This document shows positions 1 through 11,949 of a stretch of DNA of 64,000 nt, piece after piece (the stretch's first letter is position 1; each line of letters begins with the position of its first letter). Source of the DNA: Taeniopygia guttata (Eukaryota > Chordata > Aves > Passeriformes > Estrildidae); assembly GCF_048771995.1 (NCBI RefSeq), contig NC_133025.1, positions 1,302,001 through 1,366,000 of the forward strand, in the 5' to 3' direction. The notes below the pieces were generated by a model. The model searched no databases, had not been told where the DNA came from, and saw nothing but the letters and a program-made list of their open reading frames with translations. The translations under genes were made by a program, and so were the position numbers.

Positions 1-343
1 TGTGATGGTGCCACTTTTCTATTGGTTTAAGGCAGAGACTTAAACTGTCTAACTTAGATGATAGGTATTGGTGCATTGTTATAAACAGACTGTACATAAC
101 TTTTGATAGAAAAGGTAAACACTGCCCAGAGGGCACCCAGACTGCCATGGCTTCCGTACTAGGTAGACCTCAGCAGGTCAGAGAGAAAAAATTATAGATA
201 AAGGGAAATAAACAACCTTGAAAACTCATCTTCACGTATTCCAAACCTCTCCTTTGGCTGCTGGGCTAGGGGAACAAGGACCCTCACACTGCTGGGGTCT
301 CACCGGCTGACCATGTAATTGTCCTCATGGCCTTGCATTTCAG
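1..343. other. Intron of the CPA2-type gene
   Basis: No exon is recognisable here. The stretch ends in a normal acceptor (TTGCATTTCAG) before the exon at 344, so it is the intron after the propeptide exons that lie outside the window. Confidence 0.6.
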
Positions 344-3300
344 ATTAATGCAGAACTGGACAATCTTGCATCTGAGTACAGCTTTGTGCAAAAGATCCAG
401 ATCGGGCAATCCTACGAAAAGCGGCCTCTGTACGTGCTGAAGGTATGACAAACACCGTGGAATGCATCCACAGGGGTGAATGACAGCACAGCCCAGAGCA
501 CCCCAATCTATTATGGGATGGTGTCCAGTGAGGGTGTCAGAATCTGAAATGCTGCTGTTTGATTTCCCAGTTCAGCACCGGAGGCTCCAACCGCCCGGCG
601 ATCTGGCTCGACGCCGGCATCCACTCCCGCGAGTGGGTCACCCACGCCAGCGCCCTGTGGATCGCCAACAAGGTTCCTGCAGCGGGGATTCATCTTGGGC
701 CTGTCCTGGGAATGTTTCCTGCTGTTTCAGAGGGTATCACCCCTCTGTGTGTTTAGTTAATTCACCTCCCAAAAGCAGCTGACTCCCTGAGGATGTGGTG
801 GCTGCCTCGACCTGGAATTGGAAACCTCTGTCCTGTTAGAACAGCTGAGTTTAAGCAGTGGTTCAGGTGAAATTGTTACACAAATAACCAAAGACTTTGA
901 GATTGTATTGCTGCTTTGCTTTGCTCACCTAGAAAAATGCAGTGGGGTTAGTTTTCTTCCACAAAATGCCCAGACCTCCAGCTCTCTATAAATGAGGATT
1001 TAAATCCTGCTGGAAATGGCTGAGCCACCGGAGAAGCCACAGGATCACAGAATAAGTGGGTGGAAGGGGCCCACCAGGATCATGGAGTCCAACTCCTGGC
1101 CCTGCACAGAACCATCCCCAGGAGCCACCCTGTGCCTGAGAGTGTTGTCCAAAAGCTCCTTGGGCTCTGTCAGTGCAGCACGGTTGAGAATTCCCAACCT
1201 GGCTCTTCCATCTCAGTCTTAGTGCCAGCCTTGGCCTGTCCTCTGGGACAGGGAGGATAAAATTTTGTTATCCTCTTCCATTTTATTCTAAAGACCTCCT
1301 GTCTTCAGAATAAAATAATAAAACAGATTCACTGCTCACTTCACATGTATAACACGGAGATGATGGATGCTCCTTGTTTCCCTGCCCCAAAACCCAGCCT
1401 TTCCTCTGTCCCAAACAAGGAGGGATTGAACATCTGGGAAGGAATTACTCTGCTAAGCAGGGTGTGCTCTGTCTCTGCCTAGATTGCCTCTGACTATGGA
1501 ACAGATCAGTCCATCACCTCCCTGCTGGACAAGATGGATCTTTTCCTGCTGCCGGTCACCAACCCTGACGGATATGTGTACACTCACACCACGGTGGGTC
1601 TGAGCTCAGTGGAATTCCTGTCTCTTCCAAGGAAATAACAAACATGAGGGAAGTGGGCTCTCAAAGTCTTAATGCTGTGAGAGGAGTTACCAAAGAGCTG
1701 GGCAGACAAAGATCCTCATCATTTGTCTAACCCATCCTAGCCCTCCATAAATACCTCAGTTTTAGTAAATACATTTGATTTTTGACCATTGGCCCATCTT
1801 GGCAGTCCAAAATACTCTTGGGATCATGCCTAGGATCAATCCTCCATGGATGGCAGCTCTTCCTGAGGAGCAGTCTTGGTGCCAGCCCCCAGATTTGCTC
1901 CCTTCTGAGCATTTCTCTGTTGTAGAACCGCATGTGGAGGAAAACCCGCTCCAAGATTCCCGGCAGCATCTGCGTCGGAGTTGATCCCAACAGGAACTGG
2001 GATGCAGGTTTTGGAGGTAGGGATAAAGCTTCTGGATTCTGGACCCTGTTACACAGAACCAGCAGCTGCCTTTATAAAAGGGGATTAATCACCCCAGAGC
2101 ACCGGATGAGGCAGCATCATGGAATTATGGAATCACAGAATGCTTTGGGTTGGAAGGACCCATAATATTATTTAGTTCCACTCCCTGCCATGGGCAAAGC
2201 CACCTTCCACTATCCCAGGTTGTTTCCAGTCCCATCCAACCATAGAATACCCCCAGGAATGTGGATTCTTGGGCAACCTGTTCCAGGTTGCATCATCTCA
2301 AAGCACATCCCTTGAACATTCACACTCTGTCTGCTGTTTGAGCATTTATCAGCGTTTAAGGCCTTGCTTTGGAAAGCCCAGCTTTGTGTGGGTCTGCCCC
2401 AACCTTCCAGGAATTCCACTCCTCACGGGTCTGTTCCCTCCTTGCACCACCAGGTCCTGGAGCCAGTAACAACCCCTGCTCCGACTCCTACCACGGGCCC
2501 AGGGCCAACTCCGAGGTGGAAGTGAAATCTGTTGTCGACTTCATCAAGAATCACGGAAACTTCAAGGCCTTCCTGACCCTCCACAGTTATTCCCAGCTCC
2601 TGATGTATCCCTATGGATACAAATGCACCAGGCCAAACGATTATGCTGAGCTGGTGAGACAGCAGGACTTGGTTTTACCTTCCTCTCTTCTGTCCAGCTG
2701 CCTTTTCTGTACTTTCCATACTCTTCCCTAATGACAGCACCACAGCTGGAATAATATCTCTGAGGCAATGTGGATCTCACAACCACAATTCCAACGGGAA
2801 AGACCTCTGGAGGTCTCTGTTCTAACCGTGTGCTGGAAGGGCTTTGGAGTCAGAGCCAATTTCAGTCTGAGTTTGGATTAATTATTTTGATATTTCTAAA
2901 GAAGAATTCCACAGCTTTTTCAAGCTCATCCCAAAGTTTCCCTAATCTCACGGGGATTTTGTTTTGTCCTAATACCTAAATGCAGTTCCCCTGTGGTAAT
3001 TTGTTGCTTTTTTCCCTCCTTCACAAAGAACTCAGCTCTGTTTTCCATCCAACCCCCGTTATGTAGTTGAAGTGAGCACAAAGTTGACCTTGGAGTATTG
3101 GAAGATCCCAAGTGCCTTGGGAATTTCTGGTATCTCCTGAGCCTTCCCTGGACAAGGCAGTGAGATAAACAGTGGATGAACACTTACAGAACCCACTGGA
3201 AGTTCATCCACCCGCAGTGGCCCCTCCCAGAAATGCTGTGGACGCTGTGGCTGTTGTTGGTGTGAATCATCTCCAACGCAGTTTGGAGATTTCTGGTGAA

Positions 3301-3712
3301 ATCCTAGTGTTTAATCTCAGGAAGTGTGGCTGCTTCTTTATTCTCCTTCATCTTCTCCCCTCCAGGAATCTCTGGGAAGAGCTGCTGCCAGTTCCATCCG
3401 CTCCCTCTACGGCACCACCTTTCAAGTGGGCACCATTTGCCAAACCATCTGTGAGTATTTGGCCACTCAGAGCTTTTAGGGGCTGTCCCAGGACACCAAT
3501 CCCCATCCTCCCTTTCCCTTCCAGACCAAGCCAGTGGAGGCAGCATTGACTGGAGCTATGACAATGGGATCAAATATTCCTTTGCCTTCGAGCTGCGGGA
3601 CACGGGGCGCTACGGATTCCTGCTGCCCGCCACCCAGATCGTCCCCACTGCCAGGGAGACCTGGCTGGGCCTGAAGAAAATCATGGAGCATGTGAGGGAC
3701 AACTCCTCCTGA
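344..3712 (+). CDS. CPA2: Carboxypeptidase A2-type zymogen, 5' partial (last 7 coding exons)
   Basis: This is a secreted zinc metallocarboxypeptidase (M14A) that removes C-terminal aromatic or aliphatic residues; the pancreas is the expected site. Coding exons are 344-442, 571-672, 1483-1593, 1926-2016, 2454-2653, 3366-3450 and 3525-3712. All junctions are GT-AG and in phase. Visible active-site parts are the zinc ligands in GIHSREW and LHSYSQ, the NRNWD substrate-binding motif, the Tyr248-equivalent formed across the last intron, and the catalytic Glu in FAFELRD. CPA2 is preferred over CPA1 or CPA4 because position 268 (bovine mature numbering) is Ala (SFAFEL) and there is an extra cysteine pair, in GYKC and VGTIC, that matches the CPA2-specific disulfide. 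The signal peptide, most of the propeptide and the promoter lie to the left of the window. The C-terminus ends RDNSS, whereas many family members end in a tyrosine. Confidence 0.9.
1039..1190 (-). mobile_element. CR1 LINE 3' fragment
   Basis: The plus strand reads GGATCACAGAATAAGTGGG followed by a 'GGAGTCCAACTCCTGG' type stretch, the reverse complement of a CR1 3' end. It sits in an intron of the CPA2-type gene. Confidence 0.65.
2126..2300 (-). mobile_element. CR1 LINE 3' fragment
   Basis: GGAATCACAGAATGCTTTGG and GGTTGGAAGGACC mark the reversed CR1 tail, followed by CR1 body text up to GGGCAACCTGTTCCAGG. It lies in an intron of the CPA2-type gene. Confidence 0.75.
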
Positions 3713-3794
3713 GAGCTGGGCTGGGAGTTGGCTCTGCAGCACCAGCTCAAAAATCCTCTGTGTGCTGTGATGGCTGTCATGAGAGAAAGGGCTC

Positions 3795-3800
3795 AATAAA
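3795..3800 (+). terminator. Poly(A) signal of the CPA2-type gene
   Basis: A canonical AATAAA lies 83 bases after the stop codon at 3710-3712. It is the first such hexamer in the 3' flank, which implies a short 3' UTR as in other pancreatic carboxypeptidase genes. Confidence 0.75.
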
Positions 3801-3879
3801 CCCCTGTGCAATCCCTCCATGGTGTTTGGTGCATGTCCTGTTCCTGTGTGGGACACAGCCCTCCCTGCCCACACATCCA

Positions 3880-4035
3880 GTGCCAACCCTGCCATGGCAG
3901 GGACACCTCCCACTGTCCCAGGCTGCTCCAGCCCCAGTGTCCAGCCTGGCCTTGGACATTCCAGGGATCCGGGGCAGCCAAAGCTGCTCTGGCAATTCCA
4001 GCCCACCCAGGAATTCCTTCCCAAAATCCCACCCC
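3880..4035 (-). mobile_element. CR1 LINE fragment
   Basis: The phrases CCATGGCAGGGACACC, CCCCAGTGTCCAGCC and CCAGGAATTCCTTCCC are the reverse complement of the CR1 3' region. The same phrases recur at 4.3, 19.7, 38.6 and 41.1 kb. Confidence 0.8.
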
Positions 4036-4234
4036 AATCTCCCTTCCCAGGGAATTCCCTCCATTCCCAGATCTCCCAGCCTGGCATTGGATCCATCCCC
4101 ACCCTGACTCTGCTCCAGGAAGGAATTTTGGGATCCGGGGGTTTCACTGGGAATCTCAGGACTCCAGGAAGGGTCTCCCTTCCCTTTTCCATCCCCAACT
4201 TCCATAAAAATCCCTTGGGATGGATTCTGGGCCT

Positions 4235-4560
4235 CCTTGATCCCAGAATCCCAGAATGGTTTGGGTGGGAAGGGACCTCAAATCCCATCCCATTCCAATC
4301 CCACCATCCCAGGGGGCTCCAGCCTTTCCTTGGGCATTCCAAGGATCCAGGGGCAGCCCCAGCTGCTCTGGCAATCCCAGCCCAGCCAGGAATTCCTCAT
4401 TCCCAAGATCCCATCCATCGCTGCCCTCTGGCAGTGGGAGCCATTCCCTGTGTCCTGTCCCTGCAGGCCTTGTCCCCAGTCCCTCTGCAGCTCTCCTGGA
4501 GCCCCTTCAGGCCCTGGAATGTGCTGGAAGCTCTCCCTGGAGCCTTCTCCAGCCTGGTGT
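4235..4560 (-). mobile_element. CR1 LINE 3' end
   Basis: It starts with the tail-type text CCCAGAATGGTTTGGGTGGG and runs through TGGCAGTGGGAGCCATTCCC and CTTGTCCCCAGTCCCTCTGC, i.e. a reversed CR1 3' end of about 325 bases. Confidence 0.85.
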
Positions 4561-5639
4561 TAACCAGCATAATCTAGGCTATGGGATTGATTAAAATAAT
4601 TTCTCTTAACAAGCCTTAGGACCCTGCCAGGCCCCTGACCACTGTCCCCAAATGTACACCCCATATATTTGGCTGCCCCTTTTCTCCCTCTCACACATTC
4701 CCAGTGGACATGGTTGGAAGGAAGATGGAGATGGGAGGACCCTCCCCTGATCCAGCACCCAGTCCCTTGGGAGCCCCTCTTTCCATTTTCATCCTGCAAA
4801 TTTCTTGGGGATTAAGAGCAAAGAGCTCAGGAGGCCCTGAAGGATCAGAGATTAGTTCTGGCTGCTGCTGCTGTGGTGATTATCGAGTCTAACAGGTTTA
4901 TCTTGGTGTCTTGTGACCCCCCAGCAGCTGGTGAGTTACTCACCCTTGGGAGGCTGGCAGGAGAGCAAACAGTGCTGATGTGTCCAATCAAACCCTGCGG
5001 ACTCGGCACGGAGCTGTTGGCAGGAAAAGGGGAAGGCACAGCTGAGGGAGGTACCCCAGGGGGCTGGTTTTGGGTTAAAAGCAGCTGTTTTGGAAAACAA
5101 ACCCATGCTTAAGGCAGACAGTGCTACCCACATGTCTCTGTCCCCTATGCTCATGGCCTTCTCCAGTGGCACCTGCTTCCCAAACTGACCCAGCTGTCCA
5201 AAATCCCATCCTCTGCCTGGTGATAAAAACCACTGATGGTAAATTCCAGGGACAGGGCACACAGTTGGCTCTTGTCTCCAGAGCAGGAACTGCAGAGCTT
5301 GAGGAGCCTCACCTGGGAACGTGGAACTGTGACTTTGTCCTGGCGTGGAAGCTCATTCCAACCATCCAGGGCTTCAGGCCCCCTCCTCTTTAAGTGCCTG
5401 GTGTGAGGAGCGCTCATCCCAGTCTGGAACCCTGATTCCAGAGAGATCTGGAGTCAGAGCAGTGGATGCCACCCTGAGGAACAGGAGAGTGTGTGCCATG
5501 GTGGGGCGAGGAGGGAGATGGGCTGGAGATGACACAGCTCTGGGGTAGGGGACTTAACAGGGACCTTCTCGTCCCAAGGAAGGAGATTATTGAGGAAACA
5601 GCCAAATTCTCCACCACAGAGAGCGACGGGAGAGACAAC

Positions 5640-5855
5640 AGCATCAGCTGGAATGAGGGAGAACCAGGAGGGACATCAGGAAATGCTTTTCACCAGGAGG
5701 AGAACAGCAGGACGTGGTGCCAGTGGGGCCGTGCAGCCTCCATCTCTGGAGGGCTCCAAGTCCAACAAGGAGAGTCCTGGTGGGTCCCCAGAGCATTGGA
5801 TACAGACCTCCCATGGTCCCTTCCCACCTCAACCACCCCAAGCAAGATCCTGGAA
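5640..5855 (+). mobile_element. Diverged CR1 LINE 3' fragment (probable)
   Basis: It resembles an old CR1 end in the forward direction: GACATCAGGAAATGC, CCATCTCTGGAGGG, then TCCCTTCCCACCTCAACC. Divergence makes both edges uncertain. Confidence 0.4.
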
Positions 5856-6985
5856 CCACCTCAGCAACAGCATCAGTGCTGCACCACAAAGCCCCAACAG
5901 ACCCCAGCACCTTCCCACGGCACCTCCTGCTCCTGGTGCAGCCTGAATCTCCTGGATTTAATGGAGAAAAACATGGTCGGGGATGTCAGCTGTAAAAACC
6001 TGCCCTGGGAGGTGCCTGCCAGCCTGGGAACACAGCCCAGGAACCTGGAGCATCCCTGACAAGCGCGGTGGGAGCTCAGGGGCAGCGCAGATAAGGCCCA
6101 ACAAAGGCCCTGCTGTAACCTGCAGAACAAAGACGCTGCTTTAACGGGGGAACAAAGACACCTCTGACAAACTGACCTCCTGGGATAGCCCCAGTCAGTG
6201 ACAGCTGCTCCAGAGCCACTGCTGACACTGAAAACATAAAAATAATTCATTTTCTACCCTAAAATGAGCCTTTCTGTCTGAGCATTACCCCAGATGAACG
6301 TCCTTGTGCACCTCCGAGCTCCACGACTTCCATCAGCTTTGAAGTGAGATTTCATCCACCATGAAGGGACCCCACTGCTGGGAATGGTTTGATGAATAAT
6401 TTGTATAATATATTTTACATTTCATATATATATATATGTGAAATATAGATATATCTATAATGTATGCATAAATGAATTAATCATAAATAAGTCTATGTTT
6501 AAATGCTTCCTTTTTCTGCGAGTAACTTTGTAGTAGCTTGTCATTACACACGCATTACTAATCATAATTAGGATTGACTTACTCATAGCAATGTGTAATG
6601 AAGAAATCCATGGAAACAAAGAGGTGTCTCCTTGTGGTTTTGGGGCTCCTGTGACCACGCCATCCCCACCGCCCCACGCCCGTGGGTTGGGAGCCGCCCG
6701 TGCCCACGGCAGCTCGGAGCTGGGAGCACGGACACTCATCCAGGGCCCACTCACCGAGGAAGACGTTATCAGATCCTCCCTAATTTGGCTGCTCTTGTGT
6801 TGACTTTGCCAAATAAAGCAAACATTTGGGCTGGCGGGAGCCCTTCCTGCCTGCTCTGTTTGTCGCTGCCGACGCCGCACGGACGGACGGCGGATGCGGC
6901 CCTGGTGAGGAGCTCCAGGAGGGACCCCGACCACCACCGAGGGGGTTCTGTCCATCCTCGGGGCTGTGCTCTGCTCCCACCCACC

Positions 6986-9900
6986 ATGGAGACCCTCCTG
7001 GTCTTCCTCGCCCTCCTGGGGGCCACCAGCACCGAGCAGCGTTTTGTGGGGTGAGTCCTGCTGGGGCAGGGGGTGGGATGGGGATCCAGCTGAGAGAGGC
7101 CCGTCCCCACCACTGTCCTTCAGGGTCAGCCAGAAGGGTGACAGCCCAAAGGATGGAAATTCGACAGGGTTTTCTGCCACCTGGGAAAGATTTGGTTTCA
7201 CCCCAGGTTTGGAGCGTGCAGCAGGTAGAAATTAGGGAATGCTGAAGCCTGTGGGCATCGCTCCAAGCTTTGCCAGGCTGTGGAATCCCAGAGGATGTGG
7301 GGAGCATGTGTGTGGCTCAAAGACGATGGCTGTGGAGCCATCCAAGGACTGTCGGGAATAAAACCCAAGGACTGCTGGGAATAACAGCCAAGGATTTCTG
7401 GGAATAACAGCCAAGGATTTCTGGGAATAACACGCTGTGGGAAAGAACAAGATGTGCCTGGAGAAGGAGCCCTGTGGAGGGAGGCCAGCACTTTTCCAGG
7501 ATGAACATCCTGGTTGCAGCTCCTGGAGATAAGAACAGCACCAGTGCAGGAATGAGGCTGAGCAGGGGACATGGAATGTAGGGGGGGTCAGGACTACCCA
7601 AAACTCCCAAAGCTTCCAACCCATTTCCAGAAAGGTCTGAATGAACGGACTGGCCATAAGAACTGATTTGTAGAGAAAGTGGGAATTCTGTGTTCAGAGT
7701 AGGGAAAATCTATCCATTAAAAAGTAGCCAGGATGCTGGACATCCCACCAGCTGGACTGACACTGGAGCTAGAGCTGGTGATCTCATGAGCCAGGGAACG
7801 GATGGAGCTGTGCCAGGGGGGTTTAGGTTGGATATCAGGAAAGGTTCCTGATCCAGAACAAGGATCGCTGCACTGCCCAGGCTCCCCAGGGAATGGTCAC
7901 ATTCCCAAGGCTGCCAGAGCTCCAGGAGTGTTTGGACAACACCCTCAAGGACAGGGTGGAATTGTTGGGGTGTCTGGGCAGAGCCTGGAGTTGGATTTGA
8001 TCCTTGTGGGCCCCTTCCAGTTCAGGATATTCTGTGATGTGACCAACCCACCTTCCTCCTTGCTTTTCTTCCTCCTCGGACATGATGCCGTGGTTGAGGG
8101 ATCCATCCAGACTCCCATCACTCTCCTTCTGGGAAAAATCAGAGAGTGGAAGTTGTTATCACCTTGGGGAGCTGGTTAAACTGATAAATGGGAGTTAAAA
8201 GGATGAAAGGTAAGAAAGGGGAAAGATGAAGGAATTTTGTGCCATTTTGGGAGTGGCTTTAAGCACTGCCCAACAGGAGAGGTTGGAGGTAGAGGATTGA
8301 TCTGAGATGAGAAAACCTCTCTCCCACAGAACATTTCCTCCTTTCCAGGGGCTGTGCCTGTCCTTGGGAAGCCCAGCCAGGCTGGACTGGGACCTTTGCT
8401 AGGGAATACATCCATAGGCAGAGAACATATCCATGGAGATATTGCCCAGCATCTTGGGAGCTGATGAAACAAGGCTGGAGATCATCTCAGGCTCCCAGCA
8501 CTTGCTCTTTCCCCATCATGGCTGCTCTGAACCTGCATTGTTTTATCTCAACATCAACAACTGATGCATTTTCCAACCCTCTGAGTTGGTGTGGAGCTTC
8601 CCCAGCCTCCCCCCAGGCCAGAGTCCCCTCTCTGTGACCCCTCTGCCTCCCTGCAGGGACCAGGTCCTGCGTGTCACAGCCAGGAACGAGGAGCACATCA
8701 CTCTGCTCAGGGTGCTGGGCGAGCAGGAGGAGCTGCAGGTGAGCTCTGAGGGGTCCTGAACACCCCCCTGGTCACAGACCCTGTGCAATCCAGGTCTCCC
8801 TCCTTCTTTTGCCACCCAATCCAATTTTCCTCCCCATTTTTGAGATGTCTAATTTAGAACCATATAAATATGAATTTAACCTGGGGCTCTTTGAGCTCAG
8901 AGCTCCTGTTTCCTGTGAACATCCCACAAATACTCAAACAACTTGGGCTGAAACGTTTCTGTAAATCCCTCTGCAGACATCCATCTGTGGCCCAAAATTT
9001 GTCCAAAAACCTTTTTAGATCTTCCATGGAAATTCCTGTGAGACCCCTGGAGGTGTTGGGGAGCTCAGTGGATGATCACCAGCGAAGGATGGGGCCGAGT
9101 TCTGCCTTTCAGCTCAACTTCTTCTTCCCAGGTGGACTTTTGGCGTCACCCCAACAGCCCCAGCCACCCCGTGGACCTGCGGGTGCCCTTCCCCAGCCTC
9201 CAAGGAGTCAAAACATTCCTGGATTCCCATAATTTTTCCTACAGCATCATGATTGAGGACGTACAGGTAACAGCTATGATGGGAACAGGATGATCTCCTG
9301 CAGCTCAGCCCTGAGAGAAAGTCCAAAAAGTTGGAAATCAAGAAGAAAAATCCAACCCCCGGCTCCTTCCTTTTTGATCTTGGGGTTTTTTCCTAACCAG
9401 GAATTATTGGATGAAGAAAAGGAAAGCATGAGGAGGTCCAGGAGGGTAAAGAGAAGCTCCAGGACATTTGATTTCGCTTCCTACCACACTATAGATGAGG
9501 TACCTTTCTCTGCAGAGCATTGGCTTTGTCCTGCTGGGGTCACATCCATGTGCTGAAGGTCGTGGTGAGTTCTTGGCGACAGTGAGACCTCCCTGGGACA
9601 GGTTTCTCCTCCTTGGTGGAGCTTTTAGCCGAGATGGGAGACTGGGAAACCTTCCACATCCAGCGTGGCCACTCCTGGAATCTCTCACCCTGTGGAAGAC
9701 ATTTTCAGCTTCACTTTGGGGGTGTTTGGAGCCCAGTTTGGGACTGGTGGGGGCTGTGGTGGTGGTGGTGATTTTCCCCTCATCATTCATTCTACTTTTC
9801 CAAAAACATTGTGATGTGCCTTTCCCTGCTCACACAGAGCCCCAACCACCTCGTGTTCTCCAGGGAAGCATGAGGTCTTCTCCAGGGCAGTCCCAGGTCT

Positions 9901-11911
9901 CCAGGGAAGCACCAGATCTCCCCAGGGAAGCTCTGCTTGTTGCATCCAGTGCTGGATGCCCTCAAAGCCAAAAGGTGAGACCCAGGCTGAGCCTCGTGAC
10001 CCAGCAGCTCCTCCTTGCAGATCTACGACTGGATGGATGTCCTGGTGGAGGATCATCCCAGCCTCGTCAGCAAGGTCCAGATCGGGCAGAGCTACGAGGG
10101 GCGGCCCCTGTACGTGCTGAAGGTGGGTCCTGGGGCAGCCTTGCCCTGAAATCCCCCCCAGGATGAGAAGTGGTGCCAAGGGAGGCTCAGGGTGGACAGC
10201 AGCAGGAATTTCCCCATGGAAAGGATGCACAGGCCTTGGAAGGGAGGTTTGGAGTGCCCATCCCTGGAGGTGTCTGAGGAACTCCTGGAGGTGGCACTCG
10301 GAGCTCTGGGCTGGGGACAAGGTGGGGATTGGGCACAGGGTGGATTCCGAGATCCTGGAGGGTTTTTTCCAACCTCAACGCTCCCGTGATTCCGCACAGT
10401 TCAGCACCGGGGGGTCGAACCGTCCGGCCATCTGGCTGGACACCGGCATCCACTCGCGGGAATGGATCACCCAAGCCACCGGTGTCTGGACGGCCAACAA
10501 GGTGACCTTGGACTCACCTGGGATGTGGGACCCCAATTCTTACCCTGCATCCCTCCCACCCCTCGTCTCTGAGGCGCACCAGGGCAGCTCCTGCTCCTCT
10601 CCACGCACAGATCGCCGAGGAATACGGGCAGGACCTCTCTGTCACGGCCATCCTGGACAGCATGGACATCTTCCTGGAGATTGTCACCAACCCTGACGGC
10701 TTTGCCTTCACCCACAGCTCTGTGAGTGTGGGGACACCGTGGGGGGATGTCCCAGTGCTGTCCCCACCACGGCTGTCTGTGGTTTTTGGGTGGGATGGTG
10801 AGTGGAGATCCCTGGAGATGCTTGGCAGGGGTTGGGGCTCACATTCCCGTTCCAGTCTTCTCTCCGTGCGCTCCTAGAACCGCCTGTGGCGCAAGACCAG
10901 GTCCATCACCGCCGGATCCCGCTGCGTCGGAGTGGATCCCAACCGAAATTGGGATGCCGGGTTTGGAGGTGAGACTGCAGCCACCAGGTCCCCATGCCAG
11001 GCGCTGTTGGTGCCTCAAAACATCAAAACTAGAGAGGAGAAACGCAGGGATGGAAACCCTTCCTGAGGGATCCTCTCTGGCTCTCCTCCCCCTGCTCCAG
11101 GTGTCGGCTCCAGCAGCAATCCCTGCTCTGAGATCTATCATGGCCCTCACGCCCACTCCGAGAGGGAAGTGAGAGCCATCGTGGATTTCATCCGCGCCCA
11201 CGGGAACGTGAAATCCGTCATCTCCATCCACAGCTACTCCCAGATGCTGCTCTTCCCATATGGATACAGGCGGGCGCCCGCACCCGACCACCAGGAAATG
11301 GTGAGATGGTCCTAGAACGTGGGGCTGTGACCACCTGGCAAAGTCAGGCAGAGCATCCCAGGAGCTCCCCTGCTCCTCTCATTAGATGCCACCCAAATAT
11401 TGAACCCCTGCACCTGGGTCCTGGAGGAGGGTGGTTGAGAGATAAACCTCAAAAATTAAGAGTTTTTTGGGAAAACCCGCAGCAGAAGGGATAGGGGATG
11501 ATGAGCTCTAGATCCCCCTGACCCTCGATCCACCAGATCCCACCACTTTTGGTGGTTCCTTTGCAGAATGAACTGGCCAAGAAGGCCGTGAGTGACTTGG
11601 CTGCCGTGTTCGGGACAAAATACACCTACGGCAGCATCGCCAACACCATCTGTGAGTATCCCTCCCTCATCCCGCAGCAAATCCCTCGGGAACGGGCTCC
11701 CATCTGGGCTCCTCTCCCTGCAGACATGGCAGGAGGCACCACCATCGACTGGGCCTATGACAACGGGGTGAAATATTCCTTCACCATGGAGCTGAGGGAC
11801 TCGGGGCGCTACGGATTCCTCCTACCCAGCTCCCAGATCGTCCCCACAGCCACCGAGACGTGGCCAGCGCTCCTGGACATCATGGTCCACGTCCTGGAGC
11901 ATCCATACTGA
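6986..11911 (+). CDS. CPA5: Carboxypeptidase A5-like procarboxypeptidase, complete
   Basis: This is a complete 419-residue M14A procarboxypeptidase with a signal peptide, a propeptide and a catalytic domain. Coding exons are 6986-7050, 8657-8738, 9132-9266, 9401-9499, 10021-10122, 10400-10501, 10611-10721, 10878-10968, 11101-11300, 11567-11651 and 11724-11911. The start sits in an ideal CCCACCATGG context and begins a hydrophobic leader ([15 protein letters not shown]). Catalytic parts are present: GIHSREW and IHSYSQ for zinc, NRNWD, the Tyr at the exon 10/11 junction, and Glu in FTMELRD. The CPA5 name rests on its position between CPA2 and CPA1 and on HSYSQML and NRLWRK, which I recall from mammalian CPA5; it is less certain than the family call. 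Residues 109-112 read RVKR just before the mature domain, which suggests proprotein-convertase cleavage in place of, or in addition to, trypsin. Confidence 0.88.
7345..7432 (+). repeat. Short tandem repeat, about 23-25 bp unit, 3 copies
   Basis: Units of the type CCAAGGATTTCTGGGAATAA repeat three times, the first slightly diverged, in intron 1 of the CPA5-like gene. Confidence 0.75.
7800..8040 (+). mobile_element. CR1 LINE 3' fragment
   Basis: Forward CR1 text: TTTAGGTTGGATATCAGG, CACTGCCCAGGCTCCCC, then GGCCCCTTCCAGTTCAGG and TTCTGTGATGTGA. It lies in intron 1 of the CPA5-like gene. Confidence 0.75.
10235..10394 (+). mobile_element. CR1 LINE 3' end next to CPA5 exon 6
   Basis: A forward, diverged CR1 tail (TTTTTTCCAACCTCAACG then CGTGATTCC) ends only about five bases before the exon that starts at 10400. 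Its final bases therefore form the pyrimidine-rich part of the 3' splice site. Confidence 0.65.
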
Positions 11912-11943
11912 CCCCAGCCTCTCCCACAGCATTCCCTCCTCTC

Positions 11944-11949
11944 AATAAA
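11944..11949 (+). terminator. Poly(A) signal of the CPA5-like gene
   Basis: AATAAA occurs 33 bases after the stop codon at 11909-11911, giving a very short 3' UTR. Confidence 0.75.

Larger units (their letters stand above)
3817..6985. other. CPA2-CPA5 intergenic region
   Basis: It contains CR1 fragments at 3880-4035, 4235-4560 and probably 5640-5855, and a TA-rich tract near 6420-6470. No CPA4-like exon motif (GIHSREW, NRNWD or FELRD) was found in it on either strand. The last 250 bases before 6986 should hold the CPA5-like promoter, but no convincing TATA box could be fixed. Confidence 0.6.

Noticed and set aside
3476-4342. 288-codon open frame on the minus strand
   Set aside because: It is antisense to the last CPA2 exon and continues through CR1 sequence.
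6660-6985. TATA box for the CPA5-like gene at AAATAAAG (6811)
   Set aside because: It lies 175 bases before the start codon and is not supported by other core-promoter motifs, so it was not annotated.
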